Counted from the first letter of the stretch, positions 48,642-59,666 are shown. The stretch: DNA of 64,000 nucleotides from Enterococcus innesii (GCA_018982785.1 JAHHEN010000002.1:550362-614361), one strand, 5' to 3'. Program-made: numbers and translations. Notes: a model not told the origin generated them from the sequence alone.

Positions 48642-49958
48642 ATGAAATTTCAACAGCAATTTTCACAACAACAAAAACAGACGCAAAAGCTTGCTATGAC
48701 GCAGAAATTGCAGCAATCGATCCAAGTGCTGCAATTTTCCGCAGACGAATTATTGTCATTCATAGATAACCAGGCATTAGAAAATCCGTTGATTGATCTG
48801 GGGGAATATGATTCGCCCATCACACCAAGCAAGAGCAGCGGCTCGTCAGAACAAATAATGGATTATTTAAGTCAGATTCCTGACCAGCATACATCGTTGT
48901 TTGAACACCTCATTGATCAAGTTCATTTAAATTACCGCGACACCTTTTTGCGGACGATCGTTTTATTTTTAGTCGAGTACATTGATTTAAACGGCTTTTT
49001 GACGATTGACTTGGAAGAAGCAGGAAAGCTTGTTGGTGGGACCCCAATCCAAATGCTCGATGCTCTAACCTTGATCCAGCAGCTAGATCCGGCAGGCGTC
49101 GGTGCTCGTGATCTAAGAGAGTGCTTGATGCTGCAAACGGAAAGAGATGACTATGCGCCGCCAATGGCCTATCTCATTTTAGAAGAATTCTTTACGGAAA
49201 TGGCAGAGCGCAAGTGGGACAAAATCAGTAAAGCGTTGCAGATCCCTTTAAACGAGATCCAAAAGGTCTTTGACTATGTTCAAACGTTGACCCCGACACC
49301 GGGGGCGGCGTTTGGGTCAACGGATGGGCTTTACATTGTACCTGATTTGCGAGTAACGGTTGAAAAAGGACAACCAATCGTGAAATCAAACAAGCGCGCC
49401 TTACCAGAAGTTCGCTTTCAGCAACAGTACTTTGACCAATTAAAGCAAAGCGGTGATCCGGAGGTCCTAAGTTATTTAGACAATAAAGCCCAAGAGTTCG
49501 AGTGGCTAAAGAAGACCTTGCAACAACGAGGGGATACCATCTATCGTGTCGGCGTGCAGATCGTTGCTCGGCAAAAGGAGTTTTTCATCCAACCGGATCG
49601 ACCATTAAAGCCATTGGTTTTAAGAGAAGTTGCCGAAGAGTTAGGCATTCATGAATCAACGGTCAGCCGGGCAGTCAATGGGAAATATTTGGAAACCTCC
49701 TTTGGGGTGTTCGAATTGAAACTATTTTTTGGACAGAAAGTTTCGACGCAAGAAAGCGGGGATGACCTGACGACTGCATCGATCAAACAGCAGCTAAAAG
49801 CACTGATCGATGAAGAAAATAAAAATAAACCATTGTCAGATCAAAAGTTGACAGATGCCCTCAAAGCCCAAGGCATCGATATTTCCAGACGAACGGTGGC
49901 AAAGTATCGCGAAGCCATGAATATCCCTGGTTCTTCCAAGCGGAAACGATTCGAGTAA
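48642..49958 (+). CDS. rpoN: RNA polymerase sigma-54 factor
   Basis: A 438-aa sigma-54. The N-terminal Gln-rich activator region is QKLAMTQKLQQSIQVLQFSADEL. The core-binding region follows. A helix-turn-helix lies at VAEELGIHESTVSRAVNGKYLE, and the RpoN box is ISRRTVAKYREAMNIP near the end. In enterococci it serves PTS operons with LevR-type activators. ATG 48642 (or 48639) follows AGAGGTAGA; the upstream in-frame ATG is not needed. It is slightly shorter than many sigma-54 proteins. Confidence 0.93.
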   Translation: MKFQQQFSQQQKQTQKLAMTQKLQQSIQVLQFSADELLSFIDNQALENPLIDLGEYDSPITPSKSSGSSEQIMDYLSQIPDQHTSLFEHLIDQVHLNYRDTFLRTIVLFLVEYIDLNGFLTIDLEEAGKLVGGTPIQMLDALTLIQQLDPAGVGARDLRECLMLQTERDDYAPPMAYLILEEFFTEMAERKWDKISKALQIPLNEIQKVFDYVQTLTPTPGAAFGSTDGLYIVPDLRVTVEKGQPIVKSNKRALPEVRFQQQYFDQLKQSGDPEVLSYLDNKAQEFEWLKKTLQQRGDTIYRVGVQIVARQKEFFIQPDRPLKPLVLREVAEELGIHESTVSRAVNGKYLETSFGVFELKLFFGQKVSTQESGDDLTTASIKQQLKALIDEENKNKPLSDQKLTDALKAQGIDISRRTVAKYREAMNIPGSSKRKRFE

Positions 49959-49985
49959 AGCAAAAGCTTACTACTAACGACGAGT

Positions 49986-50016
49986 AGGGAAGGCAGCAAA
50001 GCCTTTCCTTTTTTTA
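49986..50016 (+). terminator. terminator of rpoN
   Basis: GGGAAGGC pairs with GCCTTTCC around AGCAAA, followed by T7. Confidence 0.8.
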
Positions 50017-50082
50017 TCGATCACTTCCAATTTTTTAATTTATGACGATTTTATGAAAAGCAAGATTTTGTGACTGAAATAG

Positions 50083-50111
50083 TTGCGTATCAAGGCGATA
50101 AGTGCTACTAT
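50083..50111 (+). promoter_or_regulatory. promoter of the cggR-gap operon
   Basis: TTGCGT (50083-50088), a 17-bp spacer and TACTAT (50106-50111). The CggR operator lies about 40-75 bp downstream, as in the B. subtilis gapA operon. Confidence 0.65.
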
Positions 50112-50152
50112 TATTGGTGTAGGAAACAGATTTAAATTTTTTTTGCAATCGA

Positions 50153-50188
50153 TGGGTCATTTTAAGTCATTGTAGGACGAAAATTGTC
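50153..50188 (+). promoter_or_regulatory. CggR operator
   Basis: TGGGTC-N6-AGTC-N4-TAGGAC-N6-TGTC matches the tandem CggR target CGGGAC-N6-TGTC-N4-CGGGAC-N6-TGTC in spacing exactly and in most bases. The second half is the better match. It sits between promoter and cggR, where the tetramer would block elongation until fructose-1,6-bisphosphate binds. Confidence 0.82.
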
Positions 50189-50205
50189 CAACGGGAGGAT
50201 ATAAA

Positions 50206-51243
50206 ATGCTCGATGAATTAAAATTGATTGAGGCAATCACCCCGGATATTCTCGCTGTACTCCAGGAACGTTACCGTATCTTAAGAAATATTTATTGGAT
50301 GCAGCCCGTTGGCCGCCGGACACTTTCGGAAAGTTTATCAATGACGGAACGCGTGTTGAGGACGGAAACAGATATCCTTAAAAAGCTGAAACTGATCGAC
50401 TCTTCAAAAAGCGGCATGCAATTGACCGCCTACGGAGAAGAAGTGTACACGAAGATCGGTGCACTGATGGATCAGCTGTTCGGAATGCACCAAATCGAGA
50501 AACGATTATCAGAGACCTTTGGCATCGAACGTTGTTTGATTGCGAGTGGCGATGGTGATCGACAACCGAAAGTTATTGCTGAATTTGGCCAGTTGCTGAA
50601 TGAATCGTTGGATCTCTTATTGCCAGAAGGCAAAAACACCATCGCAGTGATGGGAGGGACGACAATGGCGAAAGTTGCTGAGGAATTAGGCAATTTAGAA
50701 ACCGCCAAACGTCATAACTTGTTTGTACCAGCCCGTGGCGGTATTGGAGAATCAGTCAACGTCCAAGCAAACTCAGTCAGCTCAGTGATGGCGATGCAGA
50801 CAAATGGCGATTATCGCTCCTTGTTTGTACCAGAACAATTAAGCATGAACACCTACGAGTTTCTCTTGAAAGAACCCGCCATCGTTGATGTCTTAAACTT
50901 GATAAGTCAAGCAAATTGTGTTATTCATAGTATTGGACGGGCGTTGCATATGGCGGCTCGACGAAAAATGTCAGAACAAGAAATTCTGATGTTGAAACAA
51001 AAAAATGCAGTTGCAGAATCCTTTGGGTATTTCTTTAATGAGGCAGGCGAGGTTGTTTACAAAGTTCCTCGAATTGGCCTTCAATTAAAAGATTTGCAAA
51101 AAGTCCCAATCATTTTTGCGGTCGCTGGTGGACAGTCAAAAGCCAAAGCGGTCAATGCATACATGAAAAATGCACCAAAACAAACCTGGCTCATCACTGA
51201 TGAAGCTTGCGCAAATGAGATTTTAAAAGGGGCAACCCTTTAA
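50206..51243 (+). CDS. cggR: central glycolytic genes regulator
   Basis: A 345-aa SorC/DeoR-family repressor. The N-terminal winged helix (~18-80) includes VGRRTLSESLSMTERVLRTE. The sugar-phosphate-binding domain has IAVMGGTTMAKVAEEL and VPARGGIGESVNVQANS. It represses the gap operon and is relieved by fructose-1,6-bisphosphate. ATG 50206 follows GGGAGG; gap begins 40 bp after its stop. Confidence 0.93.
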   Translation: MLDELKLIEAITPDILAVLQERYRILRNIYWMQPVGRRTLSESLSMTERVLRTETDILKKLKLIDSSKSGMQLTAYGEEVYTKIGALMDQLFGMHQIEKRLSETFGIERCLIASGDGDRQPKVIAEFGQLLNESLDLLLPEGKNTIAVMGGTTMAKVAEELGNLETAKRHNLFVPARGGIGESVNVQANSVSSVMAMQTNGDYRSLFVPEQLSMNTYEFLLKEPAIVDVLNLISQANCVIHSIGRALHMAARRKMSEQEILMLKQKNAVAESFGYFFNEAGEVVYKVPRIGLQLKDLQKVPIIFAVAGGQSKAKAVNAYMKNAPKQTWLITDEACANEILKGATL

Positions 51244-51283
51244 AATAAATATTTTTATGATTTTCATAAGGAGGAAATCTTAA

Positions 51284-52285
51284 ATGACAGTTAAAGTAGG
51301 TATTAATGGATTTGGACGTATCGGACGCTTAGCATTTCGTCGTATCCAAGAAGTAGAAGGAATCGAAGTTGTGGCTATCAATGATTTAACAGACGCTAAA
51401 ATGTTAGCTCACTTGTTAAAATATGATACAACACAAGGACGTTTCAACGGTACAGTTGAAGTTCACGAAGGTTCATTCAATGTGAACGGAAACGAAATCA
51501 AAGTTTTAGCTAACCGCAACCCTGAAGAATTGCCTTGGGGCGAACTAGGTGTTGAAATCGTGTTAGAATGTACTGGATTCTTCACTTCTAAAGCAGCTGC
51601 TGAAAAACATTTAACAGCTGGTGCAAAACGTGTAGTTATCTCAGCTCCTGGTGGAAACGATGTTCCAACAATCGTTTACAACACAAACCATGAAACTTTA
51701 ACAGGTGAAGAAACAGTTATCTCTGGCGCTTCATGTACAACAAACTGTTTAGCTCCTATGGCGAAAACATTGAACGACAAATTTGGTGTGATTGAAGGAT
51801 TAATGACTACAATCCACGCTTACACAGGTGACCAAATGACTCTAGACGGACCACACCCTAAAGGTGACTTCCGCCGTGCCCGTGCTGCTGCTGCAAACAT
51901 CGTGCCTAACTCAACTGGTGCTGCTAAAGCGATCGGCTTAGTAATCCCAGAATTGAACGGCAAATTAGATGGTGCTGCTCAACGTGTTCCTGTTGCAACT
52001 GGTTCATTAACTGAATTAGTTACTGTTCTTGACAAAGAAGTAACTGTTGATGAAATCAATGCAGCAATGAAAGAAGCTTCAAACGAATCTTACGGTTACA
52101 ACACAGACGAAATCGTTTCTTCTGATATCGTTGGTATGACTTACGGTTCATTATTTGATGCAACTCAAACAAAAGTTATGACTGTTGGCGACAAACAATT
52201 AGTTAAAACTGTTGCTTGGTACGACAATGAAATGTCATACACTGCACAATTAGTACGTACTTTAGAATACTTCGCTAACCTATAA
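51284..52285 (+). CDS. gap: glyceraldehyde-3-phosphate dehydrogenase
   Basis: A 333-aa glycolytic GAPDH. The NAD motif is [16 protein letters not shown], the catalytic Cys is in [12 protein letters not shown] and the substrate loop is HAYTGDQ. The end [19 protein letters not shown] is typical. Codons are strongly biased, as expected for high expression. AAGGAGG precedes ATG 51284. A terminator-like hairpin after the gene would let gap be expressed above pgk-tpi. Confidence 0.97.
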   Translation: MTVKVGINGFGRIGRLAFRRIQEVEGIEVVAINDLTDAKMLAHLLKYDTTQGRFNGTVEVHEGSFNVNGNEIKVLANRNPEELPWGELGVEIVLECTGFFTSKAAAEKHLTAGAKRVVISAPGGNDVPTIVYNTNHETLTGEETVISGASCTTNCLAPMAKTLNDKFGVIEGLMTTIHAYTGDQMTLDGPHPKGDFRRARAAAANIVPNSTGAAKAIGLVIPELNGKLDGAAQRVPVATGSLTELVTVLDKEVTVDEINAAMKEASNESYGYNTDEIVSSDIVGMTYGSLFDATQTKVMTVGDKQLVKTVAWYDNEMSYTAQLVRTLEYFANL

Positions 52286-52323
52286 GAGTTGCGAACGACT
52301 TTAATTTAAACCATCGCAAGAGA

Positions 52324-52356
52324 AAGCGGGGAAGCATCGCGCTTCTCCGCTTTTTT
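52324..52356 (+). terminator. terminator or attenuator between gap and pgk
   Basis: AGCGGGGAAGC pairs with GCTTCTCCGCT around ATCGC, followed by T6. Probably partial, giving a gap-proximal transcript. Confidence 0.82.
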
Positions 52357-52383
52357 AACAATTATGCTAGGAGGAATCTGTTC

Positions 52384-53574
52384 ATGGCTAAAATGACAGT
52401 TCAAGATATCGATTTAAAAGATAAAAAAGTTCTTGTACGTGTGGACTTCAACGTTCCATTGAAAGATGGAGTGATCGGAGATGATACACGGATCAAAGCA
52501 GCATTACCAACAATCAATTACGTGATCGAAAACGGCGGAAAAGCAATTCTTTTCTCACACTTAGGTCGTGTGAAAGAAGAAGCAGATAAAGCTGGAAAAT
52601 CTTTAGCGCCAGTTGCGAAACGTCTAGGCGAATTGTTAGGCAAAGAAGTAACTTTCGTTGATGAAACCCGCGGCGAAAAATTAGAAACAGCGATCAACAA
52701 CATGCAAGATGGCGATGTCGTTGTTTTTGAAAACACTCGTTTCGAAGACATCGATGGCAAAAAAGAAAGCAAAAACGATCCTGAACTAGGCAAATACTGG
52801 GCTTCTTTAGGCGATGTTTTTGTAAATGATGCTTTTGGTACTGCACATCGCGCACACGCTTCAAACGTAGGGATCGCTTCAACAGGTATCCCAACAGTTG
52901 CTGGTTTCTTAATGGAAAAAGAAATCAAATTCATCGGGGAAGCAGTCGAAGAACCAAAACGTCCAATGATCGCGATTCTTGGTGGAGCAAAAGTATCTGA
53001 TAAAATCGGCGTAATCGAAAACTTGATTCCTAAAGCAGACAAAATCTTGATCGGCGGCGGAATGACGTATACGTTCTACAAAGCAAAAGGCATGGAAATC
53101 GGTAATTCTCTTGTGGAAGCAGATAAAGTAGAATTAGCAAAAGAATTGATCGAAAAAGCTGGTGATAAATTAGTATTACCAGTTGATTCAATCACTGCTG
53201 CTGAATTTTCAAATGATGTCCCAACAGAAGAACATACTGGTGATGTTCCTGAAGGACAAATGGGCTTAGATATCGGACCTGAAACCATCGCTTTGTTTGC
53301 TGAAACATTAAAAGGCGCAAAAACAGTCGTTTGGAACGGACCTATGGGTGTGTTTGAAATGTCTAACTTCGCAAACGGTACGATCGGTGTTTGTGAAGCA
53401 ATTGCTAACCTTGAAGATGCAACAACGATCATCGGTGGCGGTGACTCTGCAGCTGCAGCAGAACAATTAGGGTTTGCTGACAAATTTACCCACATCTCAA
53501 CAGGTGGCGGTGCCAGCCTTGAATTGCTAGAAGGAAAAACACTTCCTGGCCTAGCTGCGATCAACGATAAATAA
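52384..53574 (+). CDS. pgk: phosphoglycerate kinase
   Basis: A 396-aa enzyme: [15 protein letters not shown] at the N-terminus, [25 protein letters not shown], the hinge [13 protein letters not shown], and C-terminal [18 protein letters not shown] followed by [16 protein letters not shown]. It transfers phosphate from 1,3-bisphosphoglycerate to ADP. AGGAGG precedes ATG 52384. Confidence 0.97.
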   Translation: MAKMTVQDIDLKDKKVLVRVDFNVPLKDGVIGDDTRIKAALPTINYVIENGGKAILFSHLGRVKEEADKAGKSLAPVAKRLGELLGKEVTFVDETRGEKLETAINNMQDGDVVVFENTRFEDIDGKKESKNDPELGKYWASLGDVFVNDAFGTAHRAHASNVGIASTGIPTVAGFLMEKEIKFIGEAVEEPKRPMIAILGGAKVSDKIGVIENLIPKADKILIGGGMTYTFYKAKGMEIGNSLVEADKVELAKELIEKAGDKLVLPVDSITAAEFSNDVPTEEHTGDVPEGQMGLDIGPETIALFAETLKGAKTVVWNGPMGVFEMSNFANGTIGVCEAIANLEDATTIIGGGDSAAAAEQLGFADKFTHISTGGGASLELLEGKTLPGLAAINDK

Positions 53575-54393
<819 letters not shown>

Positions 54394-54416
54394 TTTCATT
54401 TTCATGAAAATAACAT

Positions 54417-54445
54417 TTGCAGAATCGTGATTTTTTCACTACAAT
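54417..54445 (+). promoter_or_regulatory. eno promoter
   Basis: TTGCAG (54417-54422), a 17-bp spacer and TACAAT (54440-54445) suggest that eno has its own promoter besides the upstream operon. An AAGGGG-TATT-CCCCTT palindrome follows in the leader. Confidence 0.6.
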
Positions 54446-54475
54446 TAAGTTGTTCGCAAGGGGTATTCCCCTTAA

Positions 54476-55807
<1,332 letters not shown>

Positions 55808-55902
55808 TCTGGTAATGTAAAAGTAACTATACCAATTTTTCAGAGATGATAAAATTAGTGTGAAAAGTGTTTCTGCTTTTATGTTCTAGTAATATTGCTA
55901 AG

Positions 55903-55945
55903 TGCCTTTCTTATGTCAACTAATGACATGAGAGGGGCATTTTTT
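55903..55945 (+). terminator. eno-side terminator that encloses the integrase ribosome site
   Basis: A 16-bp stem (55903-55918 with 55924-55939, four G-U pairs) and a 5-nt loop are followed by T6. The 3' arm contains GAGAGGGG, the only ribosome-binding sequence of the integrase gene, and ATG 55946 follows the last T directly. Read-through transcripts from eno would both terminate here and have the integrase start site folded away. Confidence 0.75.
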
Positions 55946-56881
55946 ATGCACTATGAACGGTTAGTAAAGGAATACTTATTAGAATTGAAATTGGAAAATT
56001 ATTCAAAAAGAACGATTGAATCTTATGAACAACATCACCGAAAATTTATATACTATTATAGAAAAGAAATTAGTTCACCGATTTTTATTGAAGATGTTTC
56101 AAAAATTCACTATAAACTGTTCATTAGTTATCTTTTAGATTGCCAATTAAAAAGTAGTTATATAAATACTATTTTAAAAACTCACAAAGCTTTCTGGAAT
56201 TATTTAGTAGGTGAGAAAGTAGTCAAAGTTAGTCCTCTGGAAACGATAAGGTTATTAAAGGAAACAAAGCCGTTATTAACTACATTTAATGATAAAGAAG
56301 TAAAGGATATGCTAAATGTGTGGAAATTTGATACCTATTTAGGAGCAAGAAATAAGTGTATTATTGCTCTTTTAGCAGATACAGGTATCCGTGTATCTGA
56401 ACTATTAAATTTAAAGGATACAGATTTAGCGGAAAACTATATCCGAGTATTAGGAAAGGGCAATAAATGGCGTGTAGTTCCAATTTCATCTGAATTGAAT
56501 TATTTTATTACTCGATATAGAAGGATTCGAGATAAACATTTTTATACACTTAGAAATTATCATGGCAAAACGAGGAAATTAGATGAACAGCTAATTTTAG
56601 GGAAAACAGGAAGAAAAATTAAAACGGTGACTAATATTGAATTGATATTGAAAGAAACTGGTAAGAGGGCAGGAGTTAGAGAAACTATTAGGTGTAGTCC
56701 GCATACGCTAAGGCATTATTGGACTGTAAAGAACTTGCAGATGGGGCAAGATATTTTTACGATTAGTAAAATGTTAGGTCATTCTAAACTGGATACAACG
56801 AAAATCTATATCAGTAGTATCACAGATGAACAATTAGTAGATAAAGCGGTAAAGACAAGCCCTCTGAGCAGTATATTTTAA
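55946..56881 (+). CDS. tyrosine recombinase/integrase
   Basis: A 311-aa phage-type integrase. The N-terminal SAM-like core-binding domain (~1-90) is LVKEYLLELKLENYSKRTIE. The catalytic domain has Arg in DTGIRVSELLNL, Lys near GKGNKWRVVP, HTLRHYW, and LGHSKLDTTKIYI with the nucleophilic Tyr. The active-site set looks complete. The first accessory gene after eno, it is clearly AT-richer than the glycolytic genes. No attachment-site duplication could be identified at the eno end. Confidence 0.88.
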   Translation: MHYERLVKEYLLELKLENYSKRTIESYEQHHRKFIYYYRKEISSPIFIEDVSKIHYKLFISYLLDCQLKSSYINTILKTHKAFWNYLVGEKVVKVSPLETIRLLKETKPLLTTFNDKEVKDMLNVWKFDTYLGARNKCIIALLADTGIRVSELLNLKDTDLAENYIRVLGKGNKWRVVPISSELNYFITRYRRIRDKHFYTLRNYHGKTRKLDEQLILGKTGRKIKTVTNIELILKETGKRAGVRETIRCSPHTLRHYWTVKNLQMGQDIFTISKMLGHSKLDTTKIYISSITDEQLVDKAVKTSPLSSIF

Positions 56882-56895
56882 ATTATTAGTATTTT

Positions 56896-56946
56896 GAAAA
56901 CAAGTTCAATAGAACATACTTAAATATTGTTCTACTTTTTGTTTTC
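56896..56946. repeat. nested inverted repeat after the integrase gene
   Basis: GAAAACAA (56896-56903) pairs with TTGTTTTC (56939-56946), and inside it AGAACA (56911-56916) pairs with TGTTCT (56928-56933). It may be a terminator or a recombinase site. Confidence 0.5.
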
Positions 56947-56972
56947 ATCTATTTCAATCACTTATGATTGTA

Positions 56973-57019
56973 TGTTCTACAAATTTGTTATCCTCTGTTA
57001 TTGATGATATAAAGGTCCT
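56973..57019 (+). repeat. 47-bp direct repeat, copy A
   Basis: Shares TGTTCTACAAATTTG at its start and TATAAAGGTCCT at its end with copy B at 59505-59551; the middle is diverged but of equal length. The pair brackets the interrupted membrane-protein gene and the HEFGH gene. Confidence 0.65.
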
Positions 57020-57090
57020 ATCATTATATAGGAGTTGAAAATATGTCAGTTTATCCGAGAGTTTATAGTATATTAGAAAAAATAATAATG

Positions 57091-57098
57091 TTCGTATC
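57091..57098. repeat. target site duplication, left copy (TTCGTATC)
   Basis: Identical to 58423-58430 directly after the right IS end; 8 bp is the length typical of the IS256 family. An intact duplication means recent simple insertion. Confidence 0.9.
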
Positions 57099-58422
57099 GA
57101 TAAAGTCCATATAATTGTGTAAAAGATAAAAGGCCATGTAACAGCCCTTTTACGGTACAATGTTTTTAACCACAAAAACATACCCAGGAGGACGTTACAT
57201 GACCCAAGTACATTTTACACTGAACAACGAAGAGGTTCAAAGTATTATTGAACATTCGGTAAAAGATGATGTTTCTAAAAATATTTTAACCACTGTTTTC
57301 AACCAATTGATGGAAAATCAACGAACAGAATATATTCAAGCCGATGACTATGAACGTTCAGAAAGTCGTCAGAGTCAAAGAAATGGCTATTATGAGCGAG
57401 ACTTTACGACTCGTGTGGGTACACTCGAATTAAAAGTGCCTAGAACACGTGATGGTGAATTTTCACCGACGGTGTTTGAGCGTTATCAGCGAAATGAAAA
57501 GGCACTGCTCGCTTCAATGCTTGAGATGTATGTTTCGGGCGTTTCGACACGTAAAGTTTCAAAGATTGTTGAAGAGCTATGTGGAAAATCTGTATCGAAA
57601 TCTTTTGTTTCTAGCCTGACTGAGCAGTTAGACCCGATGGTCAACGAATGGCAGAACCGTTCACTCTCAGGTACGAATTATCCTTATCTGATGACTGATG
57701 TTCTCTACATAAAAGTCCGTGAGGACCATCGAGTGCTTTCTAAAAGCTGCCATATTGCGATCGGGATAACAGAAGGTGGCGACCGTGAAATCATTGGCTT
57801 CATGATTCAAAATGAAGAAAGTGATGACACATGGTCCATCTTCTTTGAATACTTAAAAGAACGCGGCCTAAAGGGGACAGAACTCATCATTTCTGATGCC
57901 CATAAAGGCCTAGTGTCTGCGATTCGTAAGTCATTTACCAACGCAAGTTGGCAGAGATGCCAGGTCCATTTTTTAAGAAACATCTTCAGTTCCATTCCAA
58001 AAAAGAATTCAAAACCGTTTAGAGAAGCAGTAAAAGCGATCTTTAAGTTTACGGATATTGAACTCGCTCGAACAGCTAAGAATGCCTTAGTCGGTGAATA
58101 TATCGACCAGCCTAAATATACAAAAGCCTGCGAAATATTGGATAATGGCTTCGAAGATGCCTTTCAATACACGGTTATCGGAAATAGTCATAATCGGCTA
58201 AAAAGCACCAACCTTCTTGAACGACTGAACCAGGAAGTCCGCAGAAGAGAAAAGATTATTCGGATTTTTCCCAACCGAACGTCTGCCAATCGATTAATTG
58301 GAGCTGTCCTTATGGACCTTCATGACGAATGGCTCAGTTCTACAAGAAAATATATTAAGTTTGATCAATGAGAGACCGGTAAAACATTGTATAGTATTTT
58401 ACACAGGATTATGGACTTGACT
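57099..58422 (+). mobile_element. IS256-family insertion sequence (IS1542-like)
   Basis: A 1324-bp element. The left end GATAAAGTCCATATAATTGT and the right end (reverse complement GTCAAGTCCATAATCCTGTG) are imperfect inverted repeats of about 26 bp. It is flanked by the perfect 8-bp duplication TTCGTATC and carries one transposase gene. The transposase resembles the IS256/IS1542 proteins of enterococci. Its left 134 bp are repeated without difference at 63867-64000. Confidence 0.93.
57199..58371 (+). CDS. IS256-family transposase
   Basis: A 390-aa mutator-type transposase, the normal length. MTDVLYIKVRE contains the first catalytic Asp. ELIISDAHKGLVSAI has the second Asp, followed by the C/H region WQRCQVHFLRNIF, and the catalytic Glu is in NLLERLNQEVRRREKIIRIF. 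ATG 57199 follows AGGAGG; the upstream in-frame ATG at 57160 is not preceded by a ribosome site. It appears fully intact. Confidence 0.95.
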   Translation: MTQVHFTLNNEEVQSIIEHSVKDDVSKNILTTVFNQLMENQRTEYIQADDYERSESRQSQRNGYYERDFTTRVGTLELKVPRTRDGEFSPTVFERYQRNEKALLASMLEMYVSGVSTRKVSKIVEELCGKSVSKSFVSSLTEQLDPMVNEWQNRSLSGTNYPYLMTDVLYIKVREDHRVLSKSCHIAIGITEGGDREIIGFMIQNEESDDTWSIFFEYLKERGLKGTELIISDAHKGLVSAIRKSFTNASWQRCQVHFLRNIFSSIPKKNSKPFREAVKAIFKFTDIELARTAKNALVGEYIDQPKYTKACEILDNGFEDAFQYTVIGNSHNRLKSTNLLERLNQEVRRREKIIRIFPNRTSANRLIGAVLMDLHDEWLSSTRKYIKFDQ

Positions 58423-58663
58423 TTCGTATCAGGAAGTTTATTTTATATAAGTTTTATGTTAACAATTTATCAACGTTATCAAGATTATATAGAACTAGTT
58501 GTTTTTGTAGGGATGATTAGTATAATTTACCTTATAAAATACATGGATTTCACGTTATTTATTTTTATGTTACCAGTTAGCCTATCACTAATCTATTGTA
58601 ATTTGGTAAATCAAAATAGTGAGCTTATAAAATACCTTAGTATTATAATGGGTATTTATATAG

Positions 58664-59440
58664 TTATAGATTGGACTTTAAGAAGACAGCGTCTCTAAAT
58701 TTTCTTAAAGGGTATCCTTTAAATCTTTTTAAAACTTTATTTTTATTAGTAGGATAGTATAGAGACGTATTTACTTTGTAAAGTTGATAATTAATATTTT
58801 TTTCAATATAATTAAAGTCGCTATTTTTCCGTGCTTTTAGTGTAAATTGATTAAGTCCAAAAGAATTCAATAGTTCCTTTTTTGTTTTCTCCCCTATTAC
58901 AAAGTCTTGCATAAATCCACCGAGGGCGACAAACTCAATCACATCAGGATTAGGATTGTAGTATAATGCTATGCCCTTAGAATTTTTTGTTGTATATCTG
59001 TCGAATAAAGAAATAGAAGATTGTGAAAATAATATTTCATTAGTGTTTTCAGGGTTTAGGTGAAATAAATAGAAACAATTATTTTTTAAGTCTTTTAAAA
59101 TAAGAGCAGTAAATTCAAAATCTTCAGTTAAAGCATTGTAGATATGTCCAAATTCATGCCAGAATGTTTTGTGCAAATTGCTACTTATTTGTTTATGGTG
59201 GATAAAGAAGATGCAGATTAATTGACTTAGTAGCTTATAATTTTTTTTAATGTTATTCTTTTTCACATATTTATTTTGTACCATCAATTGGTCTAATAGA
59301 AAAAGAACTGGTGAAATGTTTTTTCCAATTAAAAATCTAGGAATTACGAATTCCTTTGCTAAAACACGTATTTTTATTTTCTTGAGTTCAAGAAAGAATT
59401 TCTTCATTTTTTCTAGTTCTTCTATAGTGTAAATAGACAT
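58664..59440 (-). CDS. HEFGH-motif putative metalloprotein
   Basis: A 258-aa Lys/Phe/Asn-rich protein. FWHEFGHIYNALTEDF at residues ~93-108 holds an HEXXH zinc motif (His95, Glu96, His99), with a downstream acidic residue as a possible third ligand. An ImmA/IrrE-like or related peptidase is possible, but the rest matches nothing I recognise. No signal peptide. ATG 59440 follows AAGGAGGA. It converges on and overlaps the IS-interrupted membrane protein gene. Both lie between the two 47-bp repeats, which suggests one cassette. Confidence 0.6.
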   Translation of the reverse strand: MSIYTIEELEKMKKFFLELKKIKIRVLAKEFVIPRFLIGKNISPVLFLLDQLMVQNKYVKKNNIKKNYKLLSQLICIFFIHHKQISSNLHKTFWHEFGHIYNALTEDFEFTALILKDLKNNCFYLFHLNPENTNEILFSQSSISLFDRYTTKNSKGIALYYNPNPDVIEFVALGGFMQDFVIGEKTKKELLNSFGLNQFTLKARKNSDFNYIEKNINYQLYKVNTSLYYPTNKNKVLKRFKGYPLRKFRDAVFLKSNL

Positions 59441-59504
59441 CAAGTGTCCTCCTTATTAGTTTTCTTACTAAAATTGTACCTGATAGAAATTTAAAAATAA
59501 AGAA

Positions 59505-59551
59505 TGTTCTACAAATTTGCCCTCCGTCATTTATGATGCTATAAAGGTCCT
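59505..59551 (+). repeat. 47-bp direct repeat, copy B
   Basis: Second copy of the repeat at 56973-57019, same orientation, between the HEFGH gene and the small recombinase gene. Confidence 0.65.
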
Positions 59552-59555
59552 TGAA

Positions 59556-59666
59556 ATGGATACTTTTGTAATTAGTATCCATCATGAATCCTATTGTATC
59601 AATGTTTTATTTTTGATTTATAGGGAGATGGATACTTGTAGTCTAATTCAATAGAAAAGTATCCAT
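59556..59666. promoter_or_regulatory. four inverted 9-mers upstream of the recombinase gene
   Basis: ATGGATACT and AGTATCCAT alternate as two inverted pairs: 59556-59582 (9-bp arms, 9-bp centre) and 59628-59666 (9-bp arms, 21-bp centre). The centres differ by 12 bp, about one helical turn. They begin right after repeat B and end 27 bp before the recombinase start. The first pair has the geometry of a tyrosine-recombinase core site; operator use is equally possible. Confidence 0.7.

Larger units (their letters stand above)
57043..58698 (+). pseudogene. small membrane protein gene interrupted by the IS element
   Basis: ATG 57043 follows TAGGAG. The first 56 nt (18 codons plus 2 nt, to 57098) end in the 8-bp target TTCGTATC. 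After removing the IS and one target copy, the frame continues exactly from 58431 to the stop at 58698. The joined product is 107 aa: MSVYPRVYSILEKIIMFVSG, then three or four hydrophobic segments (FYISFMLTIYQ; ELVVFVGMISIIYLI; FTLFIFMLPVSLSLIY; YLSIIMGIYIVI) and a basic end RRQRL. No family is recognised. Its 3' end overlaps the convergent HEFGH gene by 35 bp. Confidence 0.8.
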
